Origin: Oceanococcus sp. HetDA_MAG_MS8
Lineage (GTDB): Bacteria > Pseudomonadota > Gammaproteobacteria > Nevskiales > Oceanococcaceae
Length of the DNA stretch: 64,000 nt
Reading direction: 5' to 3'
NCBI GenBank assembly: GCA_019192445.1
Contig: JAHCMK010000004.1
Span: 248,001-312,000 of the forward strand
Below the pieces are notes generated by a model that saw nothing but the letters and a program-made list of their open reading frames with translations, made no database searches and was not told where the DNA came from. The translations under genes and the position numbers were made by a program. Positions within the stretch are counted from its first letter, which is position 1. The number at the start of each line of letters is the position of its first letter. This document shows positions 37,109 to 46,385 of the stretch, piece after piece.

Positions 37109-38011
37109 ATGGATGCCCTGAGTCAGTTATTCACCAGCCTGAACATCCGTACCAAGGTGTTCCACAACGCCGTGCAATGCGGTCGCTGGAGGGTGAGCGA
37201 GCCCGCTTTTGAGCAAGTGCTCTTCCACTGCATTAGCCATGGGCAGGCGCGCATTGAGGCTGCTGAGCATGGTCTGCGCTACCGGCTCCATGCGGGCGAC
37301 TGCGTTTTTGTTCGCCCCGGCGTGCGGCATGCCTTGCAGGCCGATGTGGACGACGCAGACGACTTCGACCCCACCCAGCATCTACGCAGCGATGGATGCA
37401 TTAATGCGGCTGATGATGTGGGCATGATGTGCGGGCAGCTGGCCTACGATGGGGCTCTGGCTGCACCATTCCTAGCCGGCTGGACTCCATTACTGGTTCT
37501 CCGCGGTAGTGAAGCGCCACTCGCAGCACGCCTACAGCCTTTGATGCAGCTATTACTGGCCGAAAGCGGCGAAGCCGAACGTGGCAGCGAGCTGGTTCTC
37601 AATCGTCTGGGTGATGTGTTGATGATGCATGTGTTTCGGCATCTGCAACAGGCCACCCAAACCGACGACAACACCCTGCAGGCCTTTGTCGACAAGCGCC
37701 TGCGCGGTGCGCTCACGGCGCTTTATCTGGAGCCAGAACGTGAATGGCAACTCGACGACCTGGCCCAATGTGCGCATATGTCGCGCTCGGCCTTTGCAGA
37801 GCAGTTTCGTGCGCAAATCGGTCAGTCGCCTCTGGAATATCTACGGACGGTGCGGATGCAGCGCGCCTGGCGCTACTTACGTGAATCGCAAGAAACCATT
37901 CAGCAAATCGCCTTACAGTGCGGCTATCAAAGCGAATCGTCCTTCTCTAAGGCCTTTCAGAAAATCTTTGGCTGCCGGCCTGGACAGTTGCGCACACAGT
38001 CCGGTCGCTAG
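37109..38011 (+). CDS. AraC-family transcriptional regulator with cupin-type sensor domain
   Basis: 300 residues: an N-terminal AraC-binding-like (cupin_6) domain (ARIEAAEHGLRYRLHAGDCVFVRPGVRHAL), then the C-terminal double helix-turn-helix (WQLDDLAQCAHMSRSAFAEQFRAQIGQSPLEYLRTVRMQ and QQIALQCGYQSESSFSKAFQKIFG). Such proteins often control neighbouring detoxification or redox genes. The next genes are YHS-DoxX-like, on the same strand after 83 bases, so those or its own promoter are likely targets. Inducer unknown. Confidence 0.9.
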   Translation: MDALSQLFTSLNIRTKVFHNAVQCGRWRVSEPAFEQVLFHCISHGQARIEAAEHGLRYRLHAGDCVFVRPGVRHALQADVDDADDFDPTQHLRSDGCINAADDVGMMCGQLAYDGALAAPFLAGWTPLLVLRGSEAPLAARLQPLMQLLLAESGEAERGSELVLNRLGDVLMMHVFRHLQQATQTDDNTLQAFVDKRLRGALTALYLEPEREWQLDDLAQCAHMSRSAFAEQFRAQIGQSPLEYLRTVRMQRAWRYLRESQETIQQIALQCGYQSESSFSKAFQKIFGCRPGQLRTQSGR

Positions 38012-38094
38012 GACAGCAGCACCGGCACCATGAACATGCCGGCCAGCCTCAGCGCCAACTAAGCTGAACTTCGGTTTTGCTGGAGCTCCATCCC

Positions 38095-38577
38095 ATGGTC
38101 GCCAAACTCTCTCAATCACTGCTTTTTTTCATTCTGGCCAGTCTTAGTGGCCTGAGCTTGGCCCAAGCCCCGATCAACACCTTGGGCGAAGACCCCGGCT
38201 TTTTCCGTGACCCAGAACCGACCGGAATTGCCATTCGTGGTTACGACGCCGTGGCCTACCACCTGCTTGGTAAGCCCACACCCGGTTTGGCCGAACACAG
38301 CCTGGACTATCAAGGGGCCACTTGGCACTTTGCCAACGCCAAGCATAAGGAGTTGTTTGCCAATGACCCCAGTGCCTACGCGCCGGCATATGGTGGCTAC
38401 TGCGCCTATGGTGTATCCAAGGGCTACCTGGTCAAAATTGAGCCGGACCAATGGCAAATTGTTGATGGCCAGCTATATCTGAACTACGACGCCAGCGTCT
38501 CCAAAAAATGGCGCCGCGATATCCCCGGCTATATTGCCGAGGCCAATAAGAAATTCCCCACCTTGTTTGAACAATAA
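38095..38577 (+). CDS. Exported YHS-domain protein
   Basis: Periplasmic protein of 160 residues with a signal peptide (MVAKLSQSLLFFILASLSGLSLAQA). The YHS-like domain has GIAIRGYDAVAYHLLGKPTPG, WHFANAKHKELFANDPSAYAPAYGGYCAYGVSKG, a fold related to metal-binding YHS motifs. Proteins of this type are usually encoded with DoxX-like membrane proteins, as here (15 bases to the next start). ATG at 38095 has TGGAG upstream; the TTG at 38077 is not needed. Function unknown; metal or redox binding is suggested. Confidence 0.85.
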   Translation: MVAKLSQSLLFFILASLSGLSLAQAPINTLGEDPGFFRDPEPTGIAIRGYDAVAYHLLGKPTPGLAEHSLDYQGATWHFANAKHKELFANDPSAYAPAYGGYCAYGVSKGYLVKIEPDQWQIVDGQLYLNYDASVSKKWRRDIPGYIAEANKKFPTLFEQ

Positions 38578-38592
38578 GTCGAGGTCCCGGTC

Positions 38593-39096
38593 ATGTCCGA
38601 CACCAAACTTCTGCACCGTGCACTGCCCTGGGCCTTGAGCCTATTTGTGAGCTTTGTTTTCATCCAAAGCCTGTTCTTCAAGTTCACTGGCTCCCCAGAG
38701 ACCGTTTACATCTTCGAAACCAAGCTGGACCCCTGGGCGGCAAGCCTAGGGTTTGCGGGGGTGTTTGCACCCGGCGGCATCTTCTCCGCCAAAGTCATTG
38801 GTAGTTTTGAGCTCATCGCCTCGGTGCTGTTGCTGCTGGGCATGCTGATTCCCCGCCTTGCCATCCTCAACGCAGCAGGTGCCTTGCTTGGCTTGGGCGT
38901 GATCTCCGGGGCCATCGGCTTTCACCTATTCACTCCCTTGGGTGTGGCGGTGCAAAATGCCGACGGCAGTAGCGATGGCGGCGCGTTGTTTGCGATGGCC
39001 TGCGGGGTGTGGCTGAGCTGCGCCGGACTGCTTTACCTCCGCCGAAAAGCTTTGCTGGGCCTGGTAACAGGGCGAAGTCGTTTAGCAGCCGCTTAG
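38593..39096 (+). CDS. DoxX-like four-helix membrane protein
   Basis: Inner-membrane protein of 167 residues with four hydrophobic segments: SLFVSFVFIQSLFFKF, IGSFELIASVLLLLGMLIP, LNAAGALLGLGVISGAIG, and MACGVWLSCAGLLYLRR. The overall pattern and the GSFELIASVLLLLGM segment resemble DoxX/DoxD relatives. GAGG eight bases before the ATG. It is coupled to the YHS gene, and the pair recurs in other proteobacteria. Redox-related function is only a guess. Confidence 0.75.
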   Translation: MSDTKLLHRALPWALSLFVSFVFIQSLFFKFTGSPETVYIFETKLDPWAASLGFAGVFAPGGIFSAKVIGSFELIASVLLLLGMLIPRLAILNAAGALLGLGVISGAIGFHLFTPLGVAVQNADGSSDGGALFAMACGVWLSCAGLLYLRRKALLGLVTGRSRLAAA

Positions 39097-39137
39097 CTGC
39101 TCTGTGGTGGCAAACAATCACTTTTTGAGGCTAGCCC

Positions 39138-39446
39138 ATGCTTGAACTCAGACAGTGCTGCGAGCACTGCGGAGTAGACCTACCTCCACACAGTACGAAT
39201 GCGCGCATCTGCTCTTTCGAGTGCACATTCTGCGCGGCATGTGCGGAAGGCTTGCTCGACAATATTTGCCCCAACTGTGGCGGAAACTTCTGTCCCCGCC
39301 CCATACGACCCGCCAATGCGTGGCTTGGTGATAACAGTCTGCAAAAGCACCCCCCGGTAGAGACCAAGCTCCACCGGCCAGTGGACCTGCGCCGCCATGC
39401 TGCGCTCGTGGAGCGCTTAGGCCAGTTACCGCCCCACAAACGCTAA
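39138..39446 (+). CDS. DUF1272 cysteine-rich zinc-ribbon protein
   Basis: Small protein of 102 residues, with the N-terminal half rich in paired Cys: CCEHCGVDLPP, ICSFECTFCAACAEG and ICPNCGGNFCPRP. This is the DUF1272 pattern and probably binds two zinc ions. The tail is not conserved. TGAGG lies seven bases before the ATG. It follows the DoxX-like gene on the same strand and precedes phoD. Molecular role unknown. Confidence 0.85.
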   Translation: MLELRQCCEHCGVDLPPHSTNARICSFECTFCAACAEGLLDNICPNCGGNFCPRPIRPANAWLGDNSLQKHPPVETKLHRPVDLRRHAALVERLGQLPPHKR

Positions 39447-39460
39447 GGGCTTTTTGCCGA

Positions 39461-39489
39461 TGGTCATCCAGTCGTCATAGGACTGTCTT
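39461..39489 (+). promoter_or_regulatory. Pho-box-like direct repeats before phoD
   Basis: Three seven-base words 11 bases apart: TGGTCAT (39461-39467), TCGTCAT (39472-39478) and CTGTCTT (39483-39489), each separated by four bases. The PhoB consensus is CTGTCAT repeated with the same spacing. Matches are 5, 5 and 6 of 7. The block ends 36 bases before the phoD ATG. Confidence 0.5.
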
Positions 39490-39525
39490 AATCTTTGGTG
39501 CTTGAGAACCTGACCAGAATCCGCC

Positions 39526-41670
39526 ATGGCCCCTCCACTAAACCGACGCGAATTTCTCTCCACAGTCACTTTGGGAGCAGCCGGCGCCAGCTTTGCAGCC
39601 TTGATGCCCGCCCGGGCCCAGGCACAAGCCCAAGCCTTTTGCCGGGAACTGCCTGGGGGCGAATGGCACTTCCCCGCCCGCGAGGAACTCTTGCCCTTTG
39701 GCCATGCGGTGGCTTCCGGTGACCCGCTGCAGGACCGAGTCATCCTCTGGACCCGCATCACGATTCCTGATGCGCGCGGCTGGGACGTGACCCAAGTGCC
39801 GGACCCACAGGGCTTTCAAAGCGTGGATGTGGGCTGGGTGATTGCCAGCGACCCAGAGCTGCAAACCATTGTTAACAGCGGTGTGGTTAGCACCGACGCC
39901 AGCCGCGATTTCACGGTGAAGGTGGACGCCGACGGCCTGCAACCCGGCACCACTTACTGGTACGCCTTTACCGCCCTGGGCTTTCGCTCTCCCATTGGCC
40001 GTACCCGCACCGCACCCGCCACCGGCCAGGGCATTACTGAGCTCACCATTGGTCATGTGTCCTGCACCTCCTGGTGGCAAGACTTCTTCAACGGCTATGG
40101 CCGCATGGGTGCGCGCAACGATATCGACCTGATCACCAATGCCGGCGACCATGTTTACGAAGTGTCCGGCAACCATATGTCTAGCCGGCAATATCCGGAC
40201 AAGGACGGCAACCCCCAAATTCGTGGTTACGAGGACATCGACAACCGCGACTGGCGAACCATTGGCGAAAACCGCCGGCGCTACGCCCTGTATTACCAAT
40301 GTCCGAACATGCTGGCCGCCCACCTGGCCGCCCCCTTCGTGGTGTTGGGCGACAACCATGACTACGACGCCACCCAGTTCAGCGAGGATGCCTTCATCAC
40401 CCTAGAGCAGTCCGGCGAAGTCTTCCACGAGTGGACGCCGCAACGGCCTACCTTGGCCGATGGCTCAGGGCGCTGGCGCCCCTTCACTGGCCCTAACGAA
40501 CAGGTGGACATCCCCCGCGGTCTGGAGACCTTCAACCAGTATCGGGTGCTGGATTTTGGCGATGTAGCCCAAATCATCGTCATGGATGTGCGCTACCAAC
40601 GCGATGAGAATGCGGTGGAGAGCAAACTGCTGGGCGACAAGCAATGGAACTTCCTCACCCAGACCCTGCTCGATGGCAAGGCCCGCGGCGTTCGTCACAA
40701 CGTTCTGATTAACCAGCACAACATGTCGCAGCTGGGCACGCTGAACACCCCCTTCTATACCCAATATCAAGAGCAGTTCCAGGAGATGTTTGGCATCGAC
40801 CCGCGCGGGCCCGAGCTCTACACCACCTCCTGGGGCGGCTTCCCCGAAGAGCGGCGCAAGTTCTACCAATGGCTACGCGATAACGAGATTCGCGACAACA
40901 TCGTGCTCAGCGGAGATTCGCATGGGTGGTTTGCCTCCGACCTCACCGAAGACCCGCAGCTGCCCAACTACCTGCCCCGCACCGGGCTCTCCCCGCTGCC
41001 CGTGGTCGGTGTAGAAATGGTGGGTACCGCCATGGGTCGCCCCGGCGCCCAGGATGTGGTGGCCGACACCCTGTACTGGCAGGCCAATGGCGGCCGCCAG
41101 AATGCCCCCTTTGACGATGCCGAAACCTATGACGCGGTGTATAGACCCGCCGCCCTGCCCGCCGCCATCGCCATTGAGGCAGCCGCCCAAGTGGCCAACC
41201 CCAATCTGATTTACTTCAACTGGAAAGCCCAATACGGCTACACCATGGTGCACCTGCGTGAGTCTGAGGCCTTCCTAGAGGCCTGGACCACGCCGCAGCG
41301 CGAGATGAGCGAGGAACAAACCCTACTGATCAAACTGCGTACCCCGCGTGGCAATCCGCACCTCACCCCCGTGGAAGCCGCACCGCTGGCCACCGGGGAG
41401 CAAGGCTCGCGTCAGGATCCGCCCATCATCGCACCGCAGACAGTGCTTGCCGAAGAAAGCCTGAATCCGCCCGTCGAGGACAACAACACAAGTGGTGCTG
41501 ATTCGGGGAACGGGTCCGGCAGCGGTTCGCTGGGTGTGGGTCTCGGCGCGATTGCCGCCGCCGCAGCCTTGGCACAAGGCCTGAGCCGTCGCCGGGCAGC
41601 AATCTCCGTAGATGCTAAGGCCTCCAACTCTTCTGCCCCGACCTCCAAGCCCGATATCGCCGAGGATTAA
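39526..41670 (+). CDS. phoD: Tat-exported PhoD-like alkaline phosphatase/phosphodiesterase
   Basis: Exported phosphoesterase of the PhoD family, 714 residues, probably releasing phosphate from phosphodiesters in the periplasm or at the surface. A twin-arginine signal is at the start (NRREFLSTVTLGAAGASFAAL). An Ig-like N-domain follows (AVASGDPLQDRVILWTRI), then the metal-binding core with NAGDHVYEVSGNH, VLGDNHDYDATQF and VLSGDSHGW. After about residue 640 there is a Gly/Ser-rich stretch, a hydrophobic segment GLGAIAAAAALAQG, then SRRRA and a 24-residue polar tail, similar to GlyGly-CTERM sorting signals. Pho-box-like words precede the gene. Confidence 0.9.
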   Translation: MAPPLNRREFLSTVTLGAAGASFAALMPARAQAQAQAFCRELPGGEWHFPAREELLPFGHAVASGDPLQDRVILWTRITIPDARGWDVTQVPDPQGFQSVDVGWVIASDPELQTIVNSGVVSTDASRDFTVKVDADGLQPGTTYWYAFTALGFRSPIGRTRTAPATGQGITELTIGHVSCTSWWQDFFNGYGRMGARNDIDLITNAGDHVYEVSGNHMSSRQYPDKDGNPQIRGYEDIDNRDWRTIGENRRRYALYYQCPNMLAAHLAAPFVVLGDNHDYDATQFSEDAFITLEQSGEVFHEWTPQRPTLADGSGRWRPFTGPNEQVDIPRGLETFNQYRVLDFGDVAQIIVMDVRYQRDENAVESKLLGDKQWNFLTQTLLDGKARGVRHNVLINQHNMSQLGTLNTPFYTQYQEQFQEMFGIDPRGPELYTTSWGGFPEERRKFYQWLRDNEIRDNIVLSGDSHGWFASDLTEDPQLPNYLPRTGLSPLPVVGVEMVGTAMGRPGAQDVVADTLYWQANGGRQNAPFDDAETYDAVYRPAALPAAIAIEAAAQVANPNLIYFNWKAQYGYTMVHLRESEAFLEAWTTPQREMSEEQTLLIKLRTPRGNPHLTPVEAAPLATGEQGSRQDPPIIAPQTVLAEESLNPPVEDNNTSGADSGNGSGSGSLGVGLGAIAAAAALAQGLSRRRAAISVDAKASNSSAPTSKPDIAED

Positions 41671-41689
41671 GACCCGCAATCGAGGGCAT

Positions 41690-44209
41690 TTATGGCCTAG
41701 GCTCGGCAGGATTTGGCCATGCTGGGCAGTCTGCACCGAGAGCCACGGCGCGCACGTCGATCACCCGTCCCTGCGGATGCAGGAAATGCGACTGCTGGCA
41801 GAAGCTGCCCGGCGCATCACGTGGGTAAGAGTGCGGGTCGCGATCATCCTTCCAGTTGGGGGGAATGTTGGCCAAGGGTGGGGCGGCGGTTTCGCCTTCG
41901 TCCCAGACCATGAGTGCGGACTGTTGCTGCGCGGCCAATGACGCCGACCCACCCGGCTGGGCGTAGCTGACCTCGCGCCCCTCTAAGGGCAAACCCCAGA
42001 GCAGGTCCACGTCGACCTCGCGTTCGCGGGCCCATTGCGCGCGCGAGCTGTAGCAAAAGCGAACGGCCTCGCCACATTGCTCCGGGCTGCGAAACATCAC
42101 ATCCGCTAGGTCCACGCCAATGGTGCGCGCCAGGGCATAGGCCGACCAATGGGTCACCTGATGGTCGGCCCAGGCGGGACGCAGCAAGACCTGATTGTCG
42201 GGCCCCGCCAAGACCTGGTTGTTCGCGATGTGATGGGCGTAGCCGTTGTTTTCGGCGCGGTCCCAGAGCATCTGAATGAGACCAAAGGCCAGGGCCCGAT
42301 CCAGATCGCCGGTGTAGGCCGTATACAGTGGGGTTGCAAAACTCAGCGGGATGGGGTCCACGATAGAGCCCGTGAAGCCGGTACTGCGTTGCAGCAAGAT
42401 GCTGTAGGCCATACCCGGAACGCCCAGAACGCCGCGGGTGATGTCCTTGCTCATGGCCACCACCACACCACCCAGAATGCCGCCCTGGCTGATACCGTGG
42501 TAGTACACCGGCTCGGCCAGAAAGCGCGGCCCATCCGCATCACGGAAGGCGGGGTGCGCAGACAGCCCTTCGGGGTGGCGCAACAACCGGGCCAGAAACA
42601 GCATGTTCAACATGCCCTGTTGGGAGCCATCCGGAACGGCCGGGAACAGCGACAGATCCAGTAGCATGGCCGCCACGTTGGGGATATCTCCCTGGGCGAA
42701 GCCAAACCAGTCCACCGCGCAGAACAGGAAGTTGCTGGCCCGACTGAACTGGGGCACGCGGTCGTAAGAGACGGCCTGGCGTGAGTCCAACAAACCATGA
42801 CCATAAATCCCGGCCCGCGCCGGGTTGGCGCTGGTGGATTGCTCGTGCAGTCGGCAGAAGAAGGGCACATCGATGGTGCCGCTTTGATCAGGCAAGCCGT
42901 CGCCCCACAGCGACAACGCTAGGTCATCTGGGTAAGTGGCGTCCGGCAGGTAATTCAGCCGGTTAGGCGGAATCGAAGCGCTGCTGCCGATGCGCAACAC
43001 CTCACGCAGCGGACCCGCCACCTCGTTCAAGGGTTCCTGTTCTTCCAGAGCCGTCAGTACCGCGTCCACGGCATTGGCCGGGGCAGACTCTTCCAGCGGC
43101 GAGGGGTCGGCCGGCAGCACATAGCTGGGCACTTGCAGCGTGCCGCGAATCTCCAGGAAGTCATCATCGACAACTTGGGAGTCCACAGTGAAGGTCGGCG
43201 CCGCTCCTAGTTCCAGGACGCGGCCTTGGTCATCTTCCACCTGGCCGAGTACACGCCCAAAGGCATCATCGCGCATATGTTTAAGCCGACCACTGGTACT
43301 GGCTGCACTGGCCACGGTGAAGTCCCAGGCCAGGTAGAGGCCGGCATTGGCCTCGACTGCGATGCCCACGTCCTGCAGGATCGGGAAGACCCGTTGCTCC
43401 AGGTTGGCGCAGCGCGCAGCCAGTCCTGGCCAGTTAGCTGCCAGAGCGGCACTGCCATGGTCACGACAAGCGGCAAAGACGGCTTGCGCGGCAATGGGCT
43501 GCCCGTCCTGCGTGCGGAGGTCACGCAACACCACGATGTAGCGCCGCCCCTCCCTGAAGTTCTTCGCCGGCCGAATAATCACCGCCGGTTCAGCCGCCTG
43601 ATTACTGGGTTCTCCGCCGGGTGGCGAGCGGAATCCGGCATTGGCATCAATTTCCGCCCACACCGGGTGCCGCGCTCCGGTTTCGGCATCGATGACCAGG
43701 ATGCTCGCCGCAGGCTGCAGATACGCTCCGGGATCGTTCACGGAGGGCGCATTGGGCAGCGGCCCCAGCGCGTTCCCGTCGACATCACGCAGGATGGCCA
43801 CATTGGGCACACGAGCTAGCAGCAGCTGGCCTGGCGAATAGCCATCACTGCGGTTCCATTCCCAAGGCTGGATCGGCGCGCCGGCGATGTTCCTGGGCAT
43901 GGCCGCCAAGGGGAAGTTGATCAGCTGCCCTGTTCCTGCCCGTTCCATACTGCCCGGTGCACCGGCAGGCGCTGGCCGGGTGAAATGGTCACTGGGAAAG
44001 GGAAACAAGCAATGGGCAGGGTCTAAGGGGTCACAACCGCGCTGCTGCAACTCCGCCTCCTGGGCATCTAATGCAGCGGTATCCATGGGTTCCATGCTGC
44101 GAGAGCCCGCTGCCGAAGACAGCTCGCCTCGACCGCCTTCACAGGCGTACAGACCAAACGCCAGAAAAAGCATGATTAGCCGGTGGCCCGGCAGCCGTTG
44201 TAAATGCAT
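41690..44209 (-). CDS. Large lipoprotein with alpha/beta-hydrolase nucleophile motif
   Basis: 839 residues. The N-terminus carries a lipoprotein signal, MLFLAFGLYAC with Cys23 followed by EGGRGE. The C-terminal half holds YYHGISQGGILGG, a G-x-S-x-G nucleophile elbow, and GIYGHGLLDSR upstream could be the oxyanion part. This suggests an esterase or lipase-like enzyme at the membrane surface. The N-terminal half (FPFPSDHFTRP, ILVIDAETGARHPVWAEID) looks like beta-rich domains. GAGGAG lies before the ATG. The stop is 20 bases from that of phoD, with which it converges. Substrate unknown. Confidence 0.72.
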   Translation of the reverse strand: MHLQRLPGHRLIMLFLAFGLYACEGGRGELSSAAGSRSMEPMDTAALDAQEAELQQRGCDPLDPAHCLFPFPSDHFTRPAPAGAPGSMERAGTGQLINFPLAAMPRNIAGAPIQPWEWNRSDGYSPGQLLLARVPNVAILRDVDGNALGPLPNAPSVNDPGAYLQPAASILVIDAETGARHPVWAEIDANAGFRSPPGGEPSNQAAEPAVIIRPAKNFREGRRYIVVLRDLRTQDGQPIAAQAVFAACRDHGSAALAANWPGLAARCANLEQRVFPILQDVGIAVEANAGLYLAWDFTVASAASTSGRLKHMRDDAFGRVLGQVEDDQGRVLELGAAPTFTVDSQVVDDDFLEIRGTLQVPSYVLPADPSPLEESAPANAVDAVLTALEEQEPLNEVAGPLREVLRIGSSASIPPNRLNYLPDATYPDDLALSLWGDGLPDQSGTIDVPFFCRLHEQSTSANPARAGIYGHGLLDSRQAVSYDRVPQFSRASNFLFCAVDWFGFAQGDIPNVAAMLLDLSLFPAVPDGSQQGMLNMLFLARLLRHPEGLSAHPAFRDADGPRFLAEPVYYHGISQGGILGGVVVAMSKDITRGVLGVPGMAYSILLQRSTGFTGSIVDPIPLSFATPLYTAYTGDLDRALAFGLIQMLWDRAENNGYAHHIANNQVLAGPDNQVLLRPAWADHQVTHWSAYALARTIGVDLADVMFRSPEQCGEAVRFCYSSRAQWAREREVDVDLLWGLPLEGREVSYAQPGGSASLAAQQQSALMVWDEGETAAPPLANIPPNWKDDRDPHSYPRDAPGSFCQQSHFLHPQGRVIDVRAVALGADCPAWPNPAEPRP

Positions 44210-44261
44210 GTTGTCTCCTCGCAGCCCCTCGGTCGGACAAATCTCTCCGACATGGGCAGGT

Positions 44262-44537
44262 TCAATGGCGAGTGTAACGACTCAGGAAACTAAGGTCTGT
44301 CGCAATTTTCTGCGCACCTTCGCATTCAGGGTAGATATCACTCACATCTCCGGGCCAATGCCACTCATCGTCGTGACGTTTGGCCATGGTCTGGACCCTG
44401 GGCCGGAGTGCTTGGAAAGATTGGAGCAGCATTTCGTTTGGGGGATTACCAGATAGAAGGAGTGCAGACTTGGCTCTTTCTATTGCCTCATCGAGGCTCT
44501 GGCTGATTCCCGAAGTACGGCCTGGCAAACGGAGCAA
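44262..44537 (-). CDS. Possible small hypothetical protein
   Basis: A 91-codon frame beginning at TTG 44537 with GAGGA six bases upstream. The translation (for example SLDEAIERAKSALLLSG, HDDEWHWPGDVSDIYPECEG) has protein-like composition and a helical first part, but no recognised family. Codon use is less GC-rich at third positions than the neighbours, which argues either against a gene or for recent transfer. It lies between two divergent genes. Low confidence. Confidence 0.35.
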   Translation of the reverse strand: MLRLPGRTSGISQSLDEAIERAKSALLLSGNPPNEMLLQSFQALRPRVQTMAKRHDDEWHWPGDVSDIYPECEGAQKIATDLSFLSRYTRH

Positions 44538-44585
44538 GCAGATCCTCAGGCACAATGAGCAAGGAACACATCGGGGAATGGACGC

Positions 44586-45428
44586 GTGCAACACCTCAAG
44601 TCACTGTTTGTTTCTGCATTTTCCAGCGGTGCAGTTGTGCTGAGCCTTGTCTCAGCGTGGATCATCATACAAAACGGTTTTGGGCCGACACCGTGGTGGG
44701 GCACCTTGATTGCGGCTGGAGGTGTGGCGGTGTTTTTCGGCTGGGTCTTCACCGGACGACACGCCCGCACTCCGAAGCGCCTTTGGCATGTACTCCTAGC
44801 GGGCGTGCTCGGCAGTCTGATTGCCGGCATGCTCGGCGGGGGCTGGGCCTTCGTACTAGCGGTACTCGTCGGCGTCGTAGGCACCCTACTCTACGACCTA
44901 TGGTATTCGCGCTTTAACCAACGTGATGACTCGGTGCTGCGCTCCGGTCAGGCCTTGCCAGAGGCCGAGTTGTTCGACGTCGACGGCCACGCCCATTCTT
45001 TGCACAGCCTGAGTCACCAACCCACCGTGTGGATGTTCTACCGTGGCAACTGGTGCCCTTTTTGTATGGCTCAGATCAAAGAGGTGGTTGCGCAGTACCA
45101 AGAGCTGGCACGCCGTGGGGCGCAGGTGGTGCTGGTGAGCCCGCAATCCGACGCGCAGACGCGCAGTTTGGCGCAGAAGTTCTCCGTTCCCTTACGATTC
45201 ATGCGCGACCGCGACAATGCCGTGGCTAAACGCCTGCGAATTTTCGCTGCAAACGGTCTGCCGACCGGCTTACAGGCGCTGGGCTACGACAGCGACGTCC
45301 CCCTTCCTACGGTCTTCATTACCAATGCCTCGGGCGTTGTCCTGTACGCCGACCTCAGCTCCAACTACCGTATTCGTCCAGAGCCCGCAGATTTCCTCAG
45401 GGTGTTGGATGACCATCTCACCGCATAA
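44586..45428 (+). CDS. Membrane-anchored thioredoxin-fold (AhpC/TSA) protein
   Basis: 280 residues: three N-terminal hydrophobic segments (about residues 1-100), then an AhpC/TSA-type domain with VWMFYRGNWCPFCMAQIKEV (CxxC) and LVSPQSDAQTRSLAQKF. It resembles the peroxiredoxin-like redoxin group, with the redox domain after the last helix, facing cytoplasm or periplasm. It may act as a membrane-bound reductase or peroxidase. The start is GTG 44586. A dehydrogenase gene follows at once on the same strand. Confidence 0.8.
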   Translation: MQHLKSLFVSAFSSGAVVLSLVSAWIIIQNGFGPTPWWGTLIAAGGVAVFFGWVFTGRHARTPKRLWHVLLAGVLGSLIAGMLGGGWAFVLAVLVGVVGTLLYDLWYSRFNQRDDSVLRSGQALPEAELFDVDGHAHSLHSLSHQPTVWMFYRGNWCPFCMAQIKEVVAQYQELARRGAQVVLVSPQSDAQTRSLAQKFSVPLRFMRDRDNAVAKRLRIFAANGLPTGLQALGYDSDVPLPTVFITNASGVVLYADLSSNYRIRPEPADFLRVLDDHLTA

Positions 45429-45443
45429 GCTCAGCCATTGAAC

Positions 45444-46385
45444 ATGCATGCCATAGCACTCAAGCATTGGCGCCAGCCAACTCGCTTACATTCAACCGTC
45501 AAAGCTCCACCACAACCGCGTGGCCTTGAGGTTCAGGTGCGGGTTCATGCCACTTCGGTGAATCCCAAAGACTGGAAACTCAACTGGAATGCGGCACGAG
45601 CTTTGGCGCCTGTGCCGGAGCGGTGGCTGCCACCGCTATTCGGCGACGACCTCGCGGCAGAAGTGATTGGCGTTGGCGATAAGGTCAGCCAGTTTGAAAT
45701 TGGCGACGCTGTATATGGCATGGATATGCGCCCACGGACGGCCGCCCTCGCAGAAGTAGCCGTCATCAACGAGGCCCGCATCGCGCACAAACCACCTAGC
45801 CTCAGCTGGGTAGAGGCTGCGAGCATGCCACTGGCTGCGCAAACAGCCCTGCAGGGCCTGAACAAGGGCCAGGCCAAGTCGGGTTCGCGGGTACTCATCA
45901 TCGGTGCCTCGGGCGGAGTTGGCACTTTTGCGGTGCAAATTGCAGCGGCCTGGCGTTGTGAGGTCACCGCCGTATGTAGCGGTCGAAACCGTGAGTTAGT
46001 ACAAAGCCTTGGCGCCCAGCATGTCATCGATTACACCGTGGGTGACGAGTGGCGAAGTCAGGGCCAATATGACCTGATCTTCGACGTCACCAGCTTTGAG
46101 ACTCCGCAGAGCTGTCATGCTCTGCGCGCACCGGGGTCCTGGTTCGTTTCCACAGGGGGTAATGCCCGTGCTTACTGGGGAGTGATTCGCGCGCGTGACC
46201 CGCGGAGTCAAATTGTGATCGTGGAATCTCATACCCAAGATTTGCAGACTCTGAATTCCTTAATCGCCGCTGGCAGCCTCGCGCCAGTGATTGATAGCGT
46301 GTACCCGCTGAGCAATGCTCAGCAAGCCTATGAGCGTAGCCGCTCCGGACGAAGCCGAGGCAAGGTTGTGATCGACCTGGACTAA
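45444..46385 (+). CDS. Zinc-independent quinone-oxidoreductase-like MDR dehydrogenase
   Basis: 313 residues of the medium-chain dehydrogenase family, quinone reductase branch. The N-terminal GroES-like fold has VHATSVNPKDWKLNW and LFGDDLAAEVIGVGDKV. The Rossmann part has LIIGASGGVGTFAVQIAAAW for NADPH binding and SLGAQHVIDY. The structural and catalytic Cys/His zinc sites of alcohol dehydrogenases are missing. It probably reduces quinones or enones with NADPH. It follows the redoxin gene by 15 bases. Confidence 0.85.
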   Translation: MHAIALKHWRQPTRLHSTVKAPPQPRGLEVQVRVHATSVNPKDWKLNWNAARALAPVPERWLPPLFGDDLAAEVIGVGDKVSQFEIGDAVYGMDMRPRTAALAEVAVINEARIAHKPPSLSWVEAASMPLAAQTALQGLNKGQAKSGSRVLIIGASGGVGTFAVQIAAAWRCEVTAVCSGRNRELVQSLGAQHVIDYTVGDEWRSQGQYDLIFDVTSFETPQSCHALRAPGSWFVSTGGNARAYWGVIRARDPRSQIVIVESHTQDLQTLNSLIAAGSLAPVIDSVYPLSNAQQAYERSRSGRSRGKVVIDLD

